NCBI GenBank assembly: GCA_029261795.1
Contig: JAJDAP010000085.1
Span: 22,412 to 86,411 of the forward strand
DNA length: 64,000 nucleotides
Reading direction: 5' to 3'
Origin: Deltaproteobacteria bacterium
GTDB lineage: Bacteria; Myxococcota_A; UBA9160; UBA6930
This document shows, piece by piece, positions 37,891 to 48,240 of the stretch. The notes beneath the pieces were generated by a model. That model was not told where the DNA came from. It saw only the letters and a list, made by a program, of their open reading frames with translations, and did no database searches. Made by a program: the position numbers and the translations under genes. How positions within the stretch are numbered: position 1 is the stretch's first letter; each line of letters opens with the position of its first letter.

Positions 37891-38201
37891 ATTTTCGGAC
37901 TCCCTGGCAGGGGGTTTGCTTCTCAAGAGTGAGGGACCGAGGCCCCGAAGGTCGTTGAGCAAGCTCCATGCCAGCGACGGGGGGACCAGCATCTTCGCAC
38001 GAAGTCGCCTGAAACTCGAAGGCAATCCGAAGAAGAAGCGGCTCGCATTCGACCCTGCACTTCCATGCGTGTGGACAAAGATTTTCCACATCTATGGCAC
38101 CAAAATCCCCAGACCCCGTGATCCGGTGAATCCCCAAGAATGGGTCCGGGTGAAGCCCTGGGGAGAGCCGCCGGCGGAGCCGCTCCGCGGGGTTGGGGCG
38201 G

Positions 38202-38831
38202 TCAGATCGCGCCGGGCACGATCCACCAGACGCCGTCGGCCCGCTCCCAGCGGTCTTCCCGAACGAGCTCGGTCTCCCACCAGCGCAGCGGCAGATTGTT
38301 CTCCCCGACGATCCGGGTGCGGACGGTGGCCCGTCCGGGTCCGTCCACCCGGAGCTCGAGCACGTCGAGGACGACCGGGGTGTTCTGCTCGAAATTCGCG
38401 ACCCGGAGCGCCTGGGTCAGGTCGGCGTAGTAGTCGGAGTGGCTGCGCTCGTCCTTGAAGAATTCCCGAAGGAAGGGATCGCGATAGGTGGAGAGGGTGT
38501 TGAAGCGGCGTCCGGCCAGGCGTCCGTAGAACCCCTGGGCCCGTTGGTAGAACGAAGCGACGGCCTCGTTGTCGACGACGGCGACGCCCTGGGCCAGATC
38601 CGGACGCGGACCGGCGTCATCGCTCCCGAAGGGCCACAGATCGACGTCCGGGAGATCCCAGTCGGGCAGATCGGGCAGCCAGCTGAAGCGCTCCCCGTCG
38701 CGTGGGTCCGGTAGCTCGGCCGGTTCCGGCAGGTCGGGGCCGCCCCAGGGCCAGAGGGACGAGAGCGAGGCACAGGCACTCATCGAGAGCGCGCAGAACA
38801 ACACCAGGGCGGATGCGATCGCTCGAATCAT
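38202..38831 (-). CDS. Lipoprotein of unknown function
   Basis: Signal with lipobox LSMSACASL; W/P/D-rich N-terminal segment; starts at the ppdK stop. Confidence 0.65.
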   Translation of the reverse strand: MIRAIASALVLFCALSMSACASLSSLWPWGGPDLPEPAELPDPRDGERFSWLPDLPDWDLPDVDLWPFGSDDAGPRPDLAQGVAVVDNEAVASFYQRAQGFYGRLAGRRFNTLSTYRDPFLREFFKDERSHSDYYADLTQALRVANFEQNTPVVLDVLELRVDGPGRATVRTRIVGENNLPLRWWETELVREDRWERADGVWWIVPGAI

Positions 38832-41695
38832 GCGCGTCCCTTCTTCTTGTCGCCAAGTTCAATGGCTGCCTGCGCCGCCGCCAGGCGCGCCACGGGGACG
38901 CGGAACGGCGAGCACGAGACGTAGTCGAAACCGAGCGTCGCACAGAACCGGATCGATTTCGGATCGCCGCCGTGCTCCCCGCAGATGCCCACCTTCAGCT
39001 TCGGCCGCACCGAACGGCCCAGCTCGGTGCCGATCTGCATCAGCCGGCCGATCCCGTCCTCGTCCACCGAGACGAACGGATCGTCGTCGATGATCCCTTG
39101 CTCGATGTACTCGGGCAGGAACTTGCCCGCATCGTCGCGCGAGAGGGCGTAGCCCGTCTGCGTCAGATCGTTGGTCCCGAACGAGAAGAACTCGGCGTGC
39201 TCGGCGATCCGGTCTGCGGTGAGCGCGGCACGGGGCACCTCGATCATCGTGCCGATCGAGGGCCTCACCTGACTCCTTGGAAACCGCGCCAGAACGGACT
39301 GGATCTCACCTTCGACCAGCGCGCGGAGCCGCGTCAACTCACCCACATGCGAGATGAGCGGCAACATGATCTCGGGCTGTACCCGGATGCCGCGGTCTGC
39401 CATGGCGCAGGCCGCCTCGACGATCGCGCGCACCTGCATCGCGTAGATCTCGGGGAAGGTCACGCCGAGACGACAACCACGATGACCTAGCATCGGGTTG
39501 AACTCCTTGACCTCCTCGACCTTGGCTCGCAGCGCCGCAGCGCTGACGTCGATCGAACTCGCAACCTTGTGGATGTCCTCGTCGCTATGCGGCAGGAACT
39601 CGTGCAACGGCGGGTCGAGCAGTCGGATCGTCACCGGGAGCCCGTCCATCGCCTCGAAGATGCCTTCGAAGTCGCCGCGCTGCATCGGCAGCAACTTGTC
39701 CAGCGCGCGCTGCCGCGACCCGGGCCCGTCAGCCAGGATCATCTGACGCACGGCGAGGATCCGGTCGGGCTCGAAGAACATGTGCTCTGTGCGGCAGAGG
39801 CCGATGCCTTCGGCACCGAAGCGCCGAGCCACCGCTGCATCGGTCGGCGTGTCCGCGTTCGTGCGCACCCGTACCTTGCGAACCTTGTCCGCCCAACGCA
39901 TCAGCTCCGCGAACGAGCCACCCAGTTCCGGCGTGACCGTGGGCACCGCGCCGTGCATGACGAGACCGGCGCTTCCCTCGAGGGTGATCGTCTCGCCCTC
40001 TTTGTAGGTCTTGCCACCGATCGTCATCGTGCCGGCCGCGTAATCGATGCGGAGCATTCCGCAGCCCGCCACACAGCACTTTCCCATGCCCCGGGCGACC
40101 ACGGCTGCGTGGGAGGTCATCCCGCCGCGTGCCGTCAGAATGCCCTCGGCGGCGTGCATCCCGTGGATGTCGTCGGGCGAGGTTTCGATCCGAACCAACA
40201 CCACCCTCTCGCCGGTTCTCGCCCGCGCCTCCGCTTCGTCAGCCGTGAACACGATGCTGCCGACCGCGGCTCCGGGCGACGCGGGGAGACCGGTCGCGAT
40301 GATCTCACGGGGCGCTTCGGGATCCAGCGTCGGATGCAGCAACTGCTCGAGCGAATCCGGCGCCACCCGACACACGGCTTCGTCGCGCGTGATCAGTCGC
40401 TCTTTCGCCATGTCCACGGCAATCTTCACGGCGGCCTGGGCGGTGCGTTTTCCATTCCGCGTTTGCAGCATCCAGAGTTTGCCTGTCTGGATGGTGAACT
40501 CGATGTCCTGCATGTCCCGGTAGTGCTTCTCGAGGCGCTTGTAGATACGCACGAGTTCCTTGTAGGCCCGCGGCATCTCTTCTTCGAGCGTCGGCAGATG
40601 CTTCGAGTCGTCCTTGCGACTCGCCTTGTTGATCGGCTGCGGCGTCCGGATCCCGGCGACGACGTCTTCGCCCTGGGCGTTCTTCAGGTACTCGCCGTAG
40701 AAGTTCTTCTCCCCGGTCGACGGATCTCGGGTGAAGGCGACCCCGGTCGCACAGGCGTCGCCCATGTTCCCGAAGACCATGGCCTGCACATTGACGGCAG
40801 TCCCCCATTCCTCGGGGATGCCCTCGATCTGCCGGTAGCGGATCGCCCGCTCCGTATCCCAGGATCGGAACACGGCCGCCACGGCCCCCCAAAGCTGATC
40901 GTGGGGATCTTGCGGAAACGGCCGGCCAGTCTGGTCCTGGATGATCTCGAAGTACTCGCGGATCAGGTTCTTCCAATCGCCGCCGGTGAGTTCGGTGTCG
41001 TTATCGACGCCGCGGTCGTCCTTCAGATCCTCGAGGCGCGACTCGAAACGGTCGTGGGGGATCTCGAGGACCACGTCGCCATACATCTGGACGAAGCGGC
41101 GATAGGAGTCATAGGCGAAGCGCTCGTCGGCGGCGGCGGCGAGACCGCGCACGGTCTCGTCGTTGAGACCGAGATTCAGCACGGTGTCCATCATGCCCGG
41201 CATCGAGACGCGGGCCCCGGAGCGTACCGAGACCAACAACGGATCGGAGACATCGCCGAACTTGCGGCCCATGACCCGTTCGACCTTGGCGAGCGCGGCC
41301 AGTGCATCGCGCTTCACATCATCGGGGATCTGACCGCCGGCGCGGTTGTACTCGGCGCAGACCCCCGTCGAGATCGTGAACCCGGACGGCACCGGGACCC
41401 CGAGGCGCGTCATCTCGGCGAGGTTGGCACCCTTCCCGCCCAGGGTCTCCCGCATCTCGGCACTACCCTCGGCCCGGCCAGCGCCAAAGAAGAACACCTT
41501 TCGCCGATTGCGAGCGTTCGCAGCACCGGCAGCCGCCTTCTTGGCACGCTTCGGGGCAGCGCGTTTCGGCGCAGCGCGTTTGGCGAGCACAGGCTTCTTC
41601 GCAGTGGCTGCGGTCTTGCGGCCAGGCTTGGCAGCGACCTTCTTCTTCTTCATCTTGGCGGCCGTCTTGGCGGCCACCTTCTTCCGCGCGGTCAA
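38828..41695 (-). CDS. ppdK: Pyruvate, phosphate dikinase with Lys/Ala-rich N-terminal extension
   Basis: KVFFFGAGRAEGSAEMRETLGGKGANLAEM, GILTARGGMTSHAAVVARGMGKCCVAGCG, GICGEHGGDPKSIRFC; preceded by an about 65 aa AKKA-type tail. Confidence 0.93.
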   Translation of the reverse strand: MTARKKVAAKTAAKMKKKKVAAKPGRKTAATAKKPVLAKRAAPKRAAPKRAKKAAAGAANARNRRKVFFFGAGRAEGSAEMRETLGGKGANLAEMTRLGVPVPSGFTISTGVCAEYNRAGGQIPDDVKRDALAALAKVERVMGRKFGDVSDPLLVSVRSGARVSMPGMMDTVLNLGLNDETVRGLAAAADERFAYDSYRRFVQMYGDVVLEIPHDRFESRLEDLKDDRGVDNDTELTGGDWKNLIREYFEIIQDQTGRPFPQDPHDQLWGAVAAVFRSWDTERAIRYRQIEGIPEEWGTAVNVQAMVFGNMGDACATGVAFTRDPSTGEKNFYGEYLKNAQGEDVVAGIRTPQPINKASRKDDSKHLPTLEEEMPRAYKELVRIYKRLEKHYRDMQDIEFTIQTGKLWMLQTRNGKRTAQAAVKIAVDMAKERLITRDEAVCRVAPDSLEQLLHPTLDPEAPREIIATGLPASPGAAVGSIVFTADEAEARARTGERVVLVRIETSPDDIHGMHAAEGILTARGGMTSHAAVVARGMGKCCVAGCGMLRIDYAAGTMTIGGKTYKEGETITLEGSAGLVMHGAVPTVTPELGGSFAELMRWADKVRKVRVRTNADTPTDAAVARRFGAEGIGLCRTEHMFFEPDRILAVRQMILADGPGSRQRALDKLLPMQRGDFEGIFEAMDGLPVTIRLLDPPLHEFLPHSDEDIHKVASSIDVSAAALRAKVEEVKEFNPMLGHRGCRLGVTFPEIYAMQVRAIVEAACAMADRGIRVQPEIMLPLISHVGELTRLRALVEGEIQSVLARFPRSQVRPSIGTMIEVPRAALTADRIAEHAEFFSFGTNDLTQTGYALSRDDAGKFLPEYIEQGIIDDDPFVSVDEDGIGRLMQIGTELGRSVRPKLKVGICGEHGGDPKSIRFCATLGFDYVSCSPFRVPVARLAAAQAAIELGDKKKGRA

Positions 41696-41729
41696 TGGGG
41701 GACCTCAATGGTTGTCCGGTGGATGCGGA

Positions 41730-43064
41730 TCAAAGAGCGTCCATCCGATCCTGGAAATACGTTCGCAGCTGGTCGGCAGAGACGCGCTCTTGACTCATGC
41801 TGTCGCGCTCGCGGACCGTGACCTGTCCGTCCTCCTGGGAGTCGAAGTCGTAGGTCACGCACCACGGCGTGCCGATCTCGTCCTGGCGCCGGTAGCGGCG
41901 CCCGATGGCACCGGACTCGTCGTAGAAGACGTTGAACCGCTTGCGAAGATCCGCGGCCAGCTTCTTGGTGGGCTCGCGCAGCTTCTTCGAGAGGGGGAAC
42001 ACGGCGACCTTGATCGGTGCAACCCTCGGCGAGAAGCGCATCACCGTGCGCGTTTCGCCCCCCTCGAGTTCCTCTTCGTCGAAGGCGTTGCAGAGCAGCG
42101 CCAAGGTCGTGCGATCGGCACCGACCGAGGTCTCGACGACAGCCGGGACGTATCGCTCCTTCGACTGCTCATCGAACTCGCTGAGGTCCTTGCCGGAAAA
42201 CTCGGTGTGCTGCGTCAGGTCGTAGCTTCCGCGGTCGTGGATGCCCTCGATCTCCTGCCATCCGAACGGGAACAGGAACTCGACGTCTTCCGCAGCGTTG
42301 GCGTAGTGGGCCAACTCATCGGGTGCATGAGGACGCGTTCGAAGATTCGATTCGTCGAAACCGAGATCGCGGTGGAATTGCAGGCGCACGCTACGCCAAT
42401 GCTCGAACCACTTCGCACTCTCATCGGGATGGCAGAAGAACTCCAGCTCCATCTGCTCGAACTCGCGAGAGCGGAAGATGAAGTTGCGCGGGTTGATCTC
42501 GTTGCGGAACGCCTTGCCGATCTGGGCGATGCCGAAGGGGACCTTCTGGCGCGATGCATCCCGCACGCGCTTGAAGGCGGTGAAGATCGGACCGCAAGTC
42601 TCTGCGCGCAGGTAGGCTACCGAGGCCGCGTCGGCGCTGGCGCCAATGTGCGTCTCCAACATCAGGTTGAAATCGCGCGGCTCCGTGAGCGAGTGCTCCC
42701 CGCCCCTCCCTTCCGTGCACTTGGCAATGCCTTCGAGCTGGTCCGCGCGGAAACGCTTCTTGCAGAGCCTGCAATCGACCATCGGGTCGCTGAAGTTCGC
42801 GATGTGGCCCGAGGCTTCCCAGGTGCGCGGGTGGGTGATGATCGCGCCGTCGAGGCCCTCGACATCGTCGCGCTCGCGGACCATGCGCTGCCACCAGAAG
42901 GCCTTCACGTTGTTCTTGAGTTCGACCCCGAGCGGGCCGTAATCCCAGAACCCGTTGATTCCTCCGTAGATTTCGCCGCTCTGGAAGATGAAACCGCGGC
43001 GCGCGCACAGCGACACCAGGTCCTCCATTCGGACATCGGAACGGGCGTCATCGGGCGCGGACAT
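41730..43064 (-). CDS. glyS: Glycyl-tRNA synthetase (dimeric type)
   Basis: CARRGFIFQSGEIYGGINGFWDYGPLGVELKNN..FRNEINPRNFIFRSREFEQMELEFF; start at 43064. Confidence 0.94.
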   Translation of the reverse strand: MSAPDDARSDVRMEDLVSLCARRGFIFQSGEIYGGINGFWDYGPLGVELKNNVKAFWWQRMVRERDDVEGLDGAIITHPRTWEASGHIANFSDPMVDCRLCKKRFRADQLEGIAKCTEGRGGEHSLTEPRDFNLMLETHIGASADAASVAYLRAETCGPIFTAFKRVRDASRQKVPFGIAQIGKAFRNEINPRNFIFRSREFEQMELEFFCHPDESAKWFEHWRSVRLQFHRDLGFDESNLRTRPHAPDELAHYANAAEDVEFLFPFGWQEIEGIHDRGSYDLTQHTEFSGKDLSEFDEQSKERYVPAVVETSVGADRTTLALLCNAFDEEELEGGETRTVMRFSPRVAPIKVAVFPLSKKLREPTKKLAADLRKRFNVFYDESGAIGRRYRRQDEIGTPWCVTYDFDSQEDGQVTVRERDSMSQERVSADQLRTYFQDRMDAL

Positions 43065-43099
43065 GTCGGGGGGAACCTCGGTCGGGGGTCGGGCCTTCG

Positions 43100-43912
43100 C
43101 TAGGGCCTGGCCTCGGGAGGACGCAGTTTCCCCTCGGGCTCTCGGAGTGTCAATTGCGTGAGGAAGGCTTCGCTCCGAAGCTCCAGACCCACATGAAAAC
43201 GTAGGAAGCGTCTCAGCAGCCCCTCCGCCTCTCCGAGCGCGTTTCCCGACAGTCCGATCCGGGCGAGGGCCGATAGCTCGAAGCCCAGACTCGACTGGAG
43301 GGCTCGAAGCGTGCCGAGATGAATCGGCAACCCCTGATCCTCGGGGCTGCGGCAAGCCGCGCAGACCGGTCCGCCGTCGCCGACCCGGAAGGGCACCAGC
43401 GGGCCATCCGCCGGGCCCAGCGCCGAGGCGCAGCGGACACAGCGGGCCAGCTCCGGCCGCAGCCCAACGGCGTCGAGGGTGCGCAGTTCGAGCAGCACCC
43501 GCATCCGGCGATCCGGTGTCCCGCCATCGATCCAGTCCAGGGCAGCCAGACCGAAGTGGAACAAGCGCTCCCGCTCGACGCGTGCGCCGCCCTCCGGTGC
43601 CAGCCGGTCGAGCGCCTCGAGCACGTAGCAGCCAAGGGCGAAGCGGCCGGGATGCTCTCGAAGCCCATGGAAGGTGCGCTCGAGCTTGGCCAGTTCGAGT
43701 CGCGCCATCGATGTGGGCCGGCGCTGCTCGATCTGGATCCGCAGGTGGTTGAAGAAATCCAGGTTCCCGCCGAAGCGCTTGACGCTGCGCCGGGCGCCCT
43801 TGGCGATCACGGTCACGCGCCCGGTCTCCGGAGTGAGCAGGTGCAGGATCCGATCGGATTCGCCGAAATCGTTCGAGCGCAGCAGCAGCGCGTGGGTGTG
43901 GGTCGTCGTCAC
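43100..43912 (-). CDS. recO: DNA repair protein RecO
   Basis: THALLLRSNDFGESDRILHLLTPETGRVTVIAKGARRSVKRFGG; C-terminal Zn-binding CVRCASAL..CAACRSPEDQG. Confidence 0.9.
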   Translation of the reverse strand: MTTTHTHALLLRSNDFGESDRILHLLTPETGRVTVIAKGARRSVKRFGGNLDFFNHLRIQIEQRRPTSMARLELAKLERTFHGLREHPGRFALGCYVLEALDRLAPEGGARVERERLFHFGLAALDWIDGGTPDRRMRVLLELRTLDAVGLRPELARCVRCASALGPADGPLVPFRVGDGGPVCAACRSPEDQGLPIHLGTLRALQSSLGFELSALARIGLSGNALGEAEGLLRRFLRFHVGLELRSEAFLTQLTLREPEGKLRPPEARP

Positions 43913-43915
43913 GAA

Positions 43916-44500
43916 TCACGGATCCGAAGCGGGCGCGTCAGCCGCGGCGCCGGACGGCGGGAGGGCACCGAGGCGTTCGTCGGCCGTGATCGCACCGGTC
44001 TCGAGGGCGAGCGCTCGTACCGCGTCCCGACGCACCGGGAGTTCGGTCCGATGATCCGGTGCTGACGCCGGCGTGTCAGCCGGTTTCAGCCCCGCCCAAC
44101 CGACGAAACCGAGCGCGACCACCACGCTGACCAGGACGAGTGCGATCAGGGCGTTGCCCAACCACGAGATCGAGACGCGGGAATCCAGTTCCGGCTCAGA
44201 GAGCATCCGGGAGACGGTCTCATCGGCGTCGAGCCCGATCGCAGTAGCGACGGTCCGGACGAAACCCCGGGCGAAGCCGTCGGGCTCGTGATCGAAGGCG
44301 CCGGCCTCCAGACGCTCGAGAGAGCGCAGCGGAATTCGCGTGCCACGCGCCAACTCTTCGAGGCCAATCCCGCGGAGCTTGCGCTGGCGGGCCAGGTAGC
44401 GCCCGATGGACTCCCTTGCGCCGTCCTCCTTGGCAGGAGACGTGCGGGCCGCTGCGTCGCCTGGATTCCGCGGCTCGGAATCCTTGGCGCTCAGCGCAGG
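43916..44500 (-). CDS. RodZ-like HTH plus single-TM protein
   Basis: IGRYLARQRKLRGIGLEELARGTRIPLRSLERLEAGAFD..FVRTVATAIGLD followed by TM SWLGNALIALVLVSVVVALGFVGWAG; 5' end uncertain. Confidence 0.65.
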   Translation of the reverse strand, partial: PALSAKDSEPRNPGDAAARTSPAKEDGARESIGRYLARQRKLRGIGLEELARGTRIPLRSLERLEAGAFDHEPDGFARGFVRTVATAIGLDADETVSRMLSEPELDSRVSISWLGNALIALVLVSVVVALGFVGWAGLKPADTPASAPDHRTELPVRRDAVRALALETGAITADERLGALPPSGAAADAPASDP

Positions 44501-45342
44501 CGCTTCAGGTAGTCCTCCGATCGTCTCCCCCAGGTCCCGCTGGGCTGCAGCGACGCAGCTTTGGCGAAGTGATGAATGGCCTGATCCCGGTTCCCGAAGC
44601 CGACATAGATCTCGGCGATCCGGTAATTCGCCTCGGCTACGCCGAGCGGCCCCGGTGCGAGGTCGGCCACGGCCTCGAGGCGCCGTATCGCGTCCAGCGA
44701 CTTGCCCTCTTCGGAATCGAGGATGGCGAGGTTCAGAATCGCGCGCCAGTACTTGTCGTGGTAGTCCACCGCCAGCTCCAGGCTCTGTCGCGCCGCGGCA
44801 AGATCGCCGAGTTTCATCTCGGCATAGCCCTGGTTCGTGAGCGCCAGCCAGGGCTGCGGGAAGGTCGGATCGTCCACGAGCAGGCGCGCGTAGACGATCG
44901 CCTCGGGGTAGCGCTCGGACTGGACGTAGAGGCCGGACAGGGTGAGCCGAGCTTCCTGGAATTCGGGATCGATCGCGACCGCGGTCAGCAGATGTCGCTC
45001 GCAGTCCTCCATCAGGTTCTTGCGGCGATATGCCTCGGCCAGGGCGAGCTGGACCCATTTGTCGGCCGGGTTCAGCTTCTCAGCGGCGCGAAGCTCGCGA
45101 ATCGCCAGTGCCACCTTGCCGTCACGCAGGTAGTTCACGCCGAAGCTCTGATGCGACCGGGCCTGGGCCTGGAGCTGCTGACTCACCGGAGCGGGTTTCT
45201 TGATCGGCCCGATTCCGGAAGGCGCGAGACCGACCTTCGCCGGCGGAGCCTCCGCCTTGGCTCCGATCCGACCGTTGGGCGTCGCGCAGGCGAGCGCGCC
45301 CGTCAATGAGATCACGGTCAGGACGATGCACAGGGTCTTCAT
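44491..45342 (-). CDS. PilF/PilW-like TPR lipoprotein
   Basis: SLTGALACATPNG lipobox; SHQSFGVNYLRDGKVALAIRELRAAEKLNPADKWVQLALAEAYRRK TPR units; start at 45342. Confidence 0.75.
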   Translation of the reverse strand: MKTLCIVLTVISLTGALACATPNGRIGAKAEAPPAKVGLAPSGIGPIKKPAPVSQQLQAQARSHQSFGVNYLRDGKVALAIRELRAAEKLNPADKWVQLALAEAYRRKNLMEDCERHLLTAVAIDPEFQEARLTLSGLYVQSERYPEAIVYARLLVDDPTFPQPWLALTNQGYAEMKLGDLAAARQSLELAVDYHDKYWRAILNLAILDSEEGKSLDAIRRLEAVADLAPGPLGVAEANYRIAEIYVGFGNRDQAIHHFAKAASLQPSGTWGRRSEDYLKRLR

Positions 45343-45353
45343 TGGAGGACCTC

Positions 45354-46157
45354 CTAAAAGGAAGAGAGCACGCGTTGCAGCCAGGCACGTCGGGCAGCAC
45401 CCGCGTCGCCACGGCGTTTGATCAGCTTGAGTTTCCCGAGCGCCGCCCGGCCGCCGGCCTTCGCGCCGGGTTTCGCAGCGGGTTTCGGGTTCGGGTTGGC
45501 GGCCGCCTGGCCAACGACCGCTCGCGCCGCCTCGCGCGCGCCCGTGGTCTTCGCTTCGCGGGCCACGTCGCCGGTTTCGTCCGTCGGCAGCCGTTTGCGA
45601 AACTTCGAGAGCGGCACGCTCGGCACGGGCTCCTCGAAGCTGGCCGTCGTGAGGTCGAAGCCCGACTCGCCGGCGAGTTCGAGTTCCGACCGATCTTCCG
45701 AATCGTCCCAATCGAGCACGGGTTCCGACGAACCTTCGTCGGGTTCGATCGGTGCCAGATCGGTGAGTACCAGCACGCCATCGCTCTCGGAGGCGTCCCC
45801 CATCATTCCGTTCCAGCCGCTGAAAGCACGTCGGCCGGAATCAGGCGCACCGTCGTCGAACAAGAAGCCCATGCCTTCGGCGAAGGAGAGCGCGGCATCC
45901 ACCGCCACGTCCACGCGGGCCGGCTCCTCGAGTTCGGCATCACAGGTCCAGGTGGCCGCGTCGGCGCTCTTGAGGGAGCGAACACCGACCGTTACGGAGA
46001 CAGCACCCTCCGGTTCCTTGTGCACCAGGATCGCGGCGCGTGCGGGCCCGGATGGAATCTCCGGCGACGACACCACGGGAGAGTTCAGCGAAGTGCGCAA
46101 GGCGATCGCCCTCTCGGCGGTCAGCTCGACGGGCGCCTGGCGCCGCAGAAAGTACAT
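45354..46157 (-). CDS. Hypothetical protein with acidic middle and basic Ala/Pro/Lys-rich C-terminus
   Basis: Open frame from MYFLRRQAPVELTAERAIALRTSL; start uncertain; no recognised domain. Confidence 0.5.
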   Translation of the reverse strand: MYFLRRQAPVELTAERAIALRTSLNSPVVSSPEIPSGPARAAILVHKEPEGAVSVTVGVRSLKSADAATWTCDAELEEPARVDVAVDAALSFAEGMGFLFDDGAPDSGRRAFSGWNGMMGDASESDGVLVLTDLAPIEPDEGSSEPVLDWDDSEDRSELELAGESGFDLTTASFEEPVPSVPLSKFRKRLPTDETGDVAREAKTTGAREAARAVVGQAAANPNPKPAAKPGAKAGGRAALGKLKLIKRRGDAGAARRAWLQRVLSSF

Positions 46158-46393
46158 GGGGCTGGTATCGGCGCCGTCGCGAGGCCACTTGACCTCTTTC
46201 GGATGCAGCCCGCGTCCGGAACCCTTCTGGATGAAAGCACTTTTCGGGCAGCGCCCAGAAACGGCATGGGATCCCCTTCGGGGGTTTCGCCCTCGGGGCG
46301 GGTGGATACAATCCCGAAGAACCGGCATCCAACCTGCGCCCACCCACCTCGTGGCCCCTCATCTCGTGGCGGCCATCGGAGCACCAGCCCGCC

Positions 46394-48229
46394 GTGTCCC
46401 AGACCAAGAAGCCGGTCGAGGAAATCGACCGCGTCGCGATCCGTTTCGCCGGGGATTCCGGCGATGGTATGCAGTTGACGGGAACCAAGTTCACCGAGGC
46501 GACAGCGCTTGCCGGCAACGACCTGTCGACGTTCCCGGACTTCCCCGCAGAGATCCGCGCACCCGCCGGATCCCTCGCCGGCGTGTCGGGCTTCCAGGTG
46601 CACTTCGCGTCGGAGGACATTCGGACGCCGGCCGATGCGCCGGACATCCTGATGGCGATGAACCCGGCCGCGTTGCGCGCCAACCTCGGCGACCTGCGGC
46701 CGGGCGGTATGGCGATCGTCAACACCGATGCCTTTTCGACCAAGAACGTCAGCCAGGCCGGCTACACCGAGGATCCGCTACCGGCACTTCGCGACAACTA
46801 TCGTCTCGTCGAGATCCCGCTGACCTCGCTCAACCGCGAAGCGCTCGCGAGCCTGAAACTCGGTGCTCGCGAAACCGATCGCTCGAAGAATTTCTTTGCG
46901 CTCGGCCTGATGTACTGGCTCTACAACCGCCCGATGGAATCGACCGAACGTTGGCTCGAGGGCAAGTTCAAGGGCGCGGTGCTCGAAGCGAACCTGCGCG
47001 TACTGAAGGCCGGCCACGCCTACGGGGAGACGACCGAGTTGTTTCCCGTTTCGTTCGTGGTGCCGAAGGCGAAGATCGAGCCGGGCACCTACCGGAACAT
47101 CACCGGCAACACGGCCCTCGCCTGGGGCATCATCGCCGCCGGACAGCTGCTCGGGCAGCCGATCTTCCTCGGTGCGTATCCGATCACACCGGCCAGCGAC
47201 GTGCTGCACGAACTCGCCCGCTACCGCCACTTCGGCATCAAGACCTTCCAGGCCGAAGACGAGATCGCGGCGGCGTGCTCCGCAATCGGCGCCTCCTTCG
47301 CCGGCCACCTCGGCATCTGTACCACGAGCGGCCCCGGCTTCATCCTGAAGCAGGAAGCGATCGGGCTCGCCGTGATGACCGAACTCCCGGTCGTGATCGT
47401 CAACATCCAGCGAGCCGGGCCCTCGACCGGAATGCCGACCAAGACGGAGCAGGCCGACCTGCTGGCCGCCTACTACGGCCGCAACAGCGACAGCCCGGTT
47501 CCGATCCTGGCGCCGGCCACGCCCGGCGATTGCTTCTACACCATGATCGAGGCCTTCGAGATCGCGGTGAAGTACATGACACCGGTGGTCGTGCTCTCGG
47601 ACGGCTACCTGGCCAACAGCTCCGAACCGTGGATGATTCCCGAGGTCGCGACACTGCCGCGCACCAACGTCGACTACCGGACGGACCCCGATGGGTTCCA
47701 GCCCTATCAGCGCGATGCCGACACCCTGGCACGACCCTGGGCCGTCCCGGGCACACCGGGTCTCGAGCACCGGCTCACCGGCATCGAGAGCGAGGACGTG
47801 ACCGGCAACGTCTCCTACCTCTCCGACAACCACCAGAAGATGGTGAACCTGCGTGCCGAGAAGATTGCCCGCATCGCGGCCGACCTGCCGCCCGTCGAAA
47901 TCAACGGCGCCGAGCGCGGCGAAGTGCTCGTGGTCGGGTGGGGCGGTACTTGCGGCGCCATCACGGCAGCCGTGAACGAGGCGCGCGCCGACGGACAGGA
48001 TGTCTCGAGCATCCACCTGCGACATCTGAACCCGTTCCAGTCGGACCTCGCCGACGCGCTGTCGCGCTTCAATCAGGTACTCGTGGCCGAACTCAACCAC
48101 GGACAACTCTGGCGCCTGCTTCGCGCCGAGTTCCTGGTCCCGGCCGAATCCCTCGCCAAGGTCGAGGGCCTTCCTTTCAAGATCGCGGAGATCCGCTCCC
48201 GCATCGATCAGATGCTGGCCGGCTCCTAG
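46394..48229 (+). CDS. korA: 2-oxoglutarate:ferredoxin oxidoreductase, fused gamma-alpha subunit
   Basis: VAIRFAGDSGDGMQLTGTKFTEATALAGNDLSTFPDFPAEIRAPAGSLAGVSGFQVHF..GAYPITPASDVLHELA; GTG start. Confidence 0.9.
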   Translation: MSQTKKPVEEIDRVAIRFAGDSGDGMQLTGTKFTEATALAGNDLSTFPDFPAEIRAPAGSLAGVSGFQVHFASEDIRTPADAPDILMAMNPAALRANLGDLRPGGMAIVNTDAFSTKNVSQAGYTEDPLPALRDNYRLVEIPLTSLNREALASLKLGARETDRSKNFFALGLMYWLYNRPMESTERWLEGKFKGAVLEANLRVLKAGHAYGETTELFPVSFVVPKAKIEPGTYRNITGNTALAWGIIAAGQLLGQPIFLGAYPITPASDVLHELARYRHFGIKTFQAEDEIAAACSAIGASFAGHLGICTTSGPGFILKQEAIGLAVMTELPVVIVNIQRAGPSTGMPTKTEQADLLAAYYGRNSDSPVPILAPATPGDCFYTMIEAFEIAVKYMTPVVVLSDGYLANSSEPWMIPEVATLPRTNVDYRTDPDGFQPYQRDADTLARPWAVPGTPGLEHRLTGIESEDVTGNVSYLSDNHQKMVNLRAEKIARIAADLPPVEINGAERGEVLVVGWGGTCGAITAAVNEARADGQDVSSIHLRHLNPFQSDLADALSRFNQVLVAELNHGQLWRLLRAEFLVPAESLAKVEGLPFKIAEIRSRIDQMLAGS

Positions 48230-48240
48230 GAGCGACACCA

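Noticed and set aside
39569-41821. 750-aa plus-strand ORF opposite ppdK
   Set aside because: Antisense shadow of PPDK; Arg/His-rich low-complexity translation typical of high-GC reverse frames.
41346-43103. 585-aa plus-strand ORF opposite ppdK 5' end and glyS
   Set aside because: Shadow ORF spanning two well-supported minus-strand genes.
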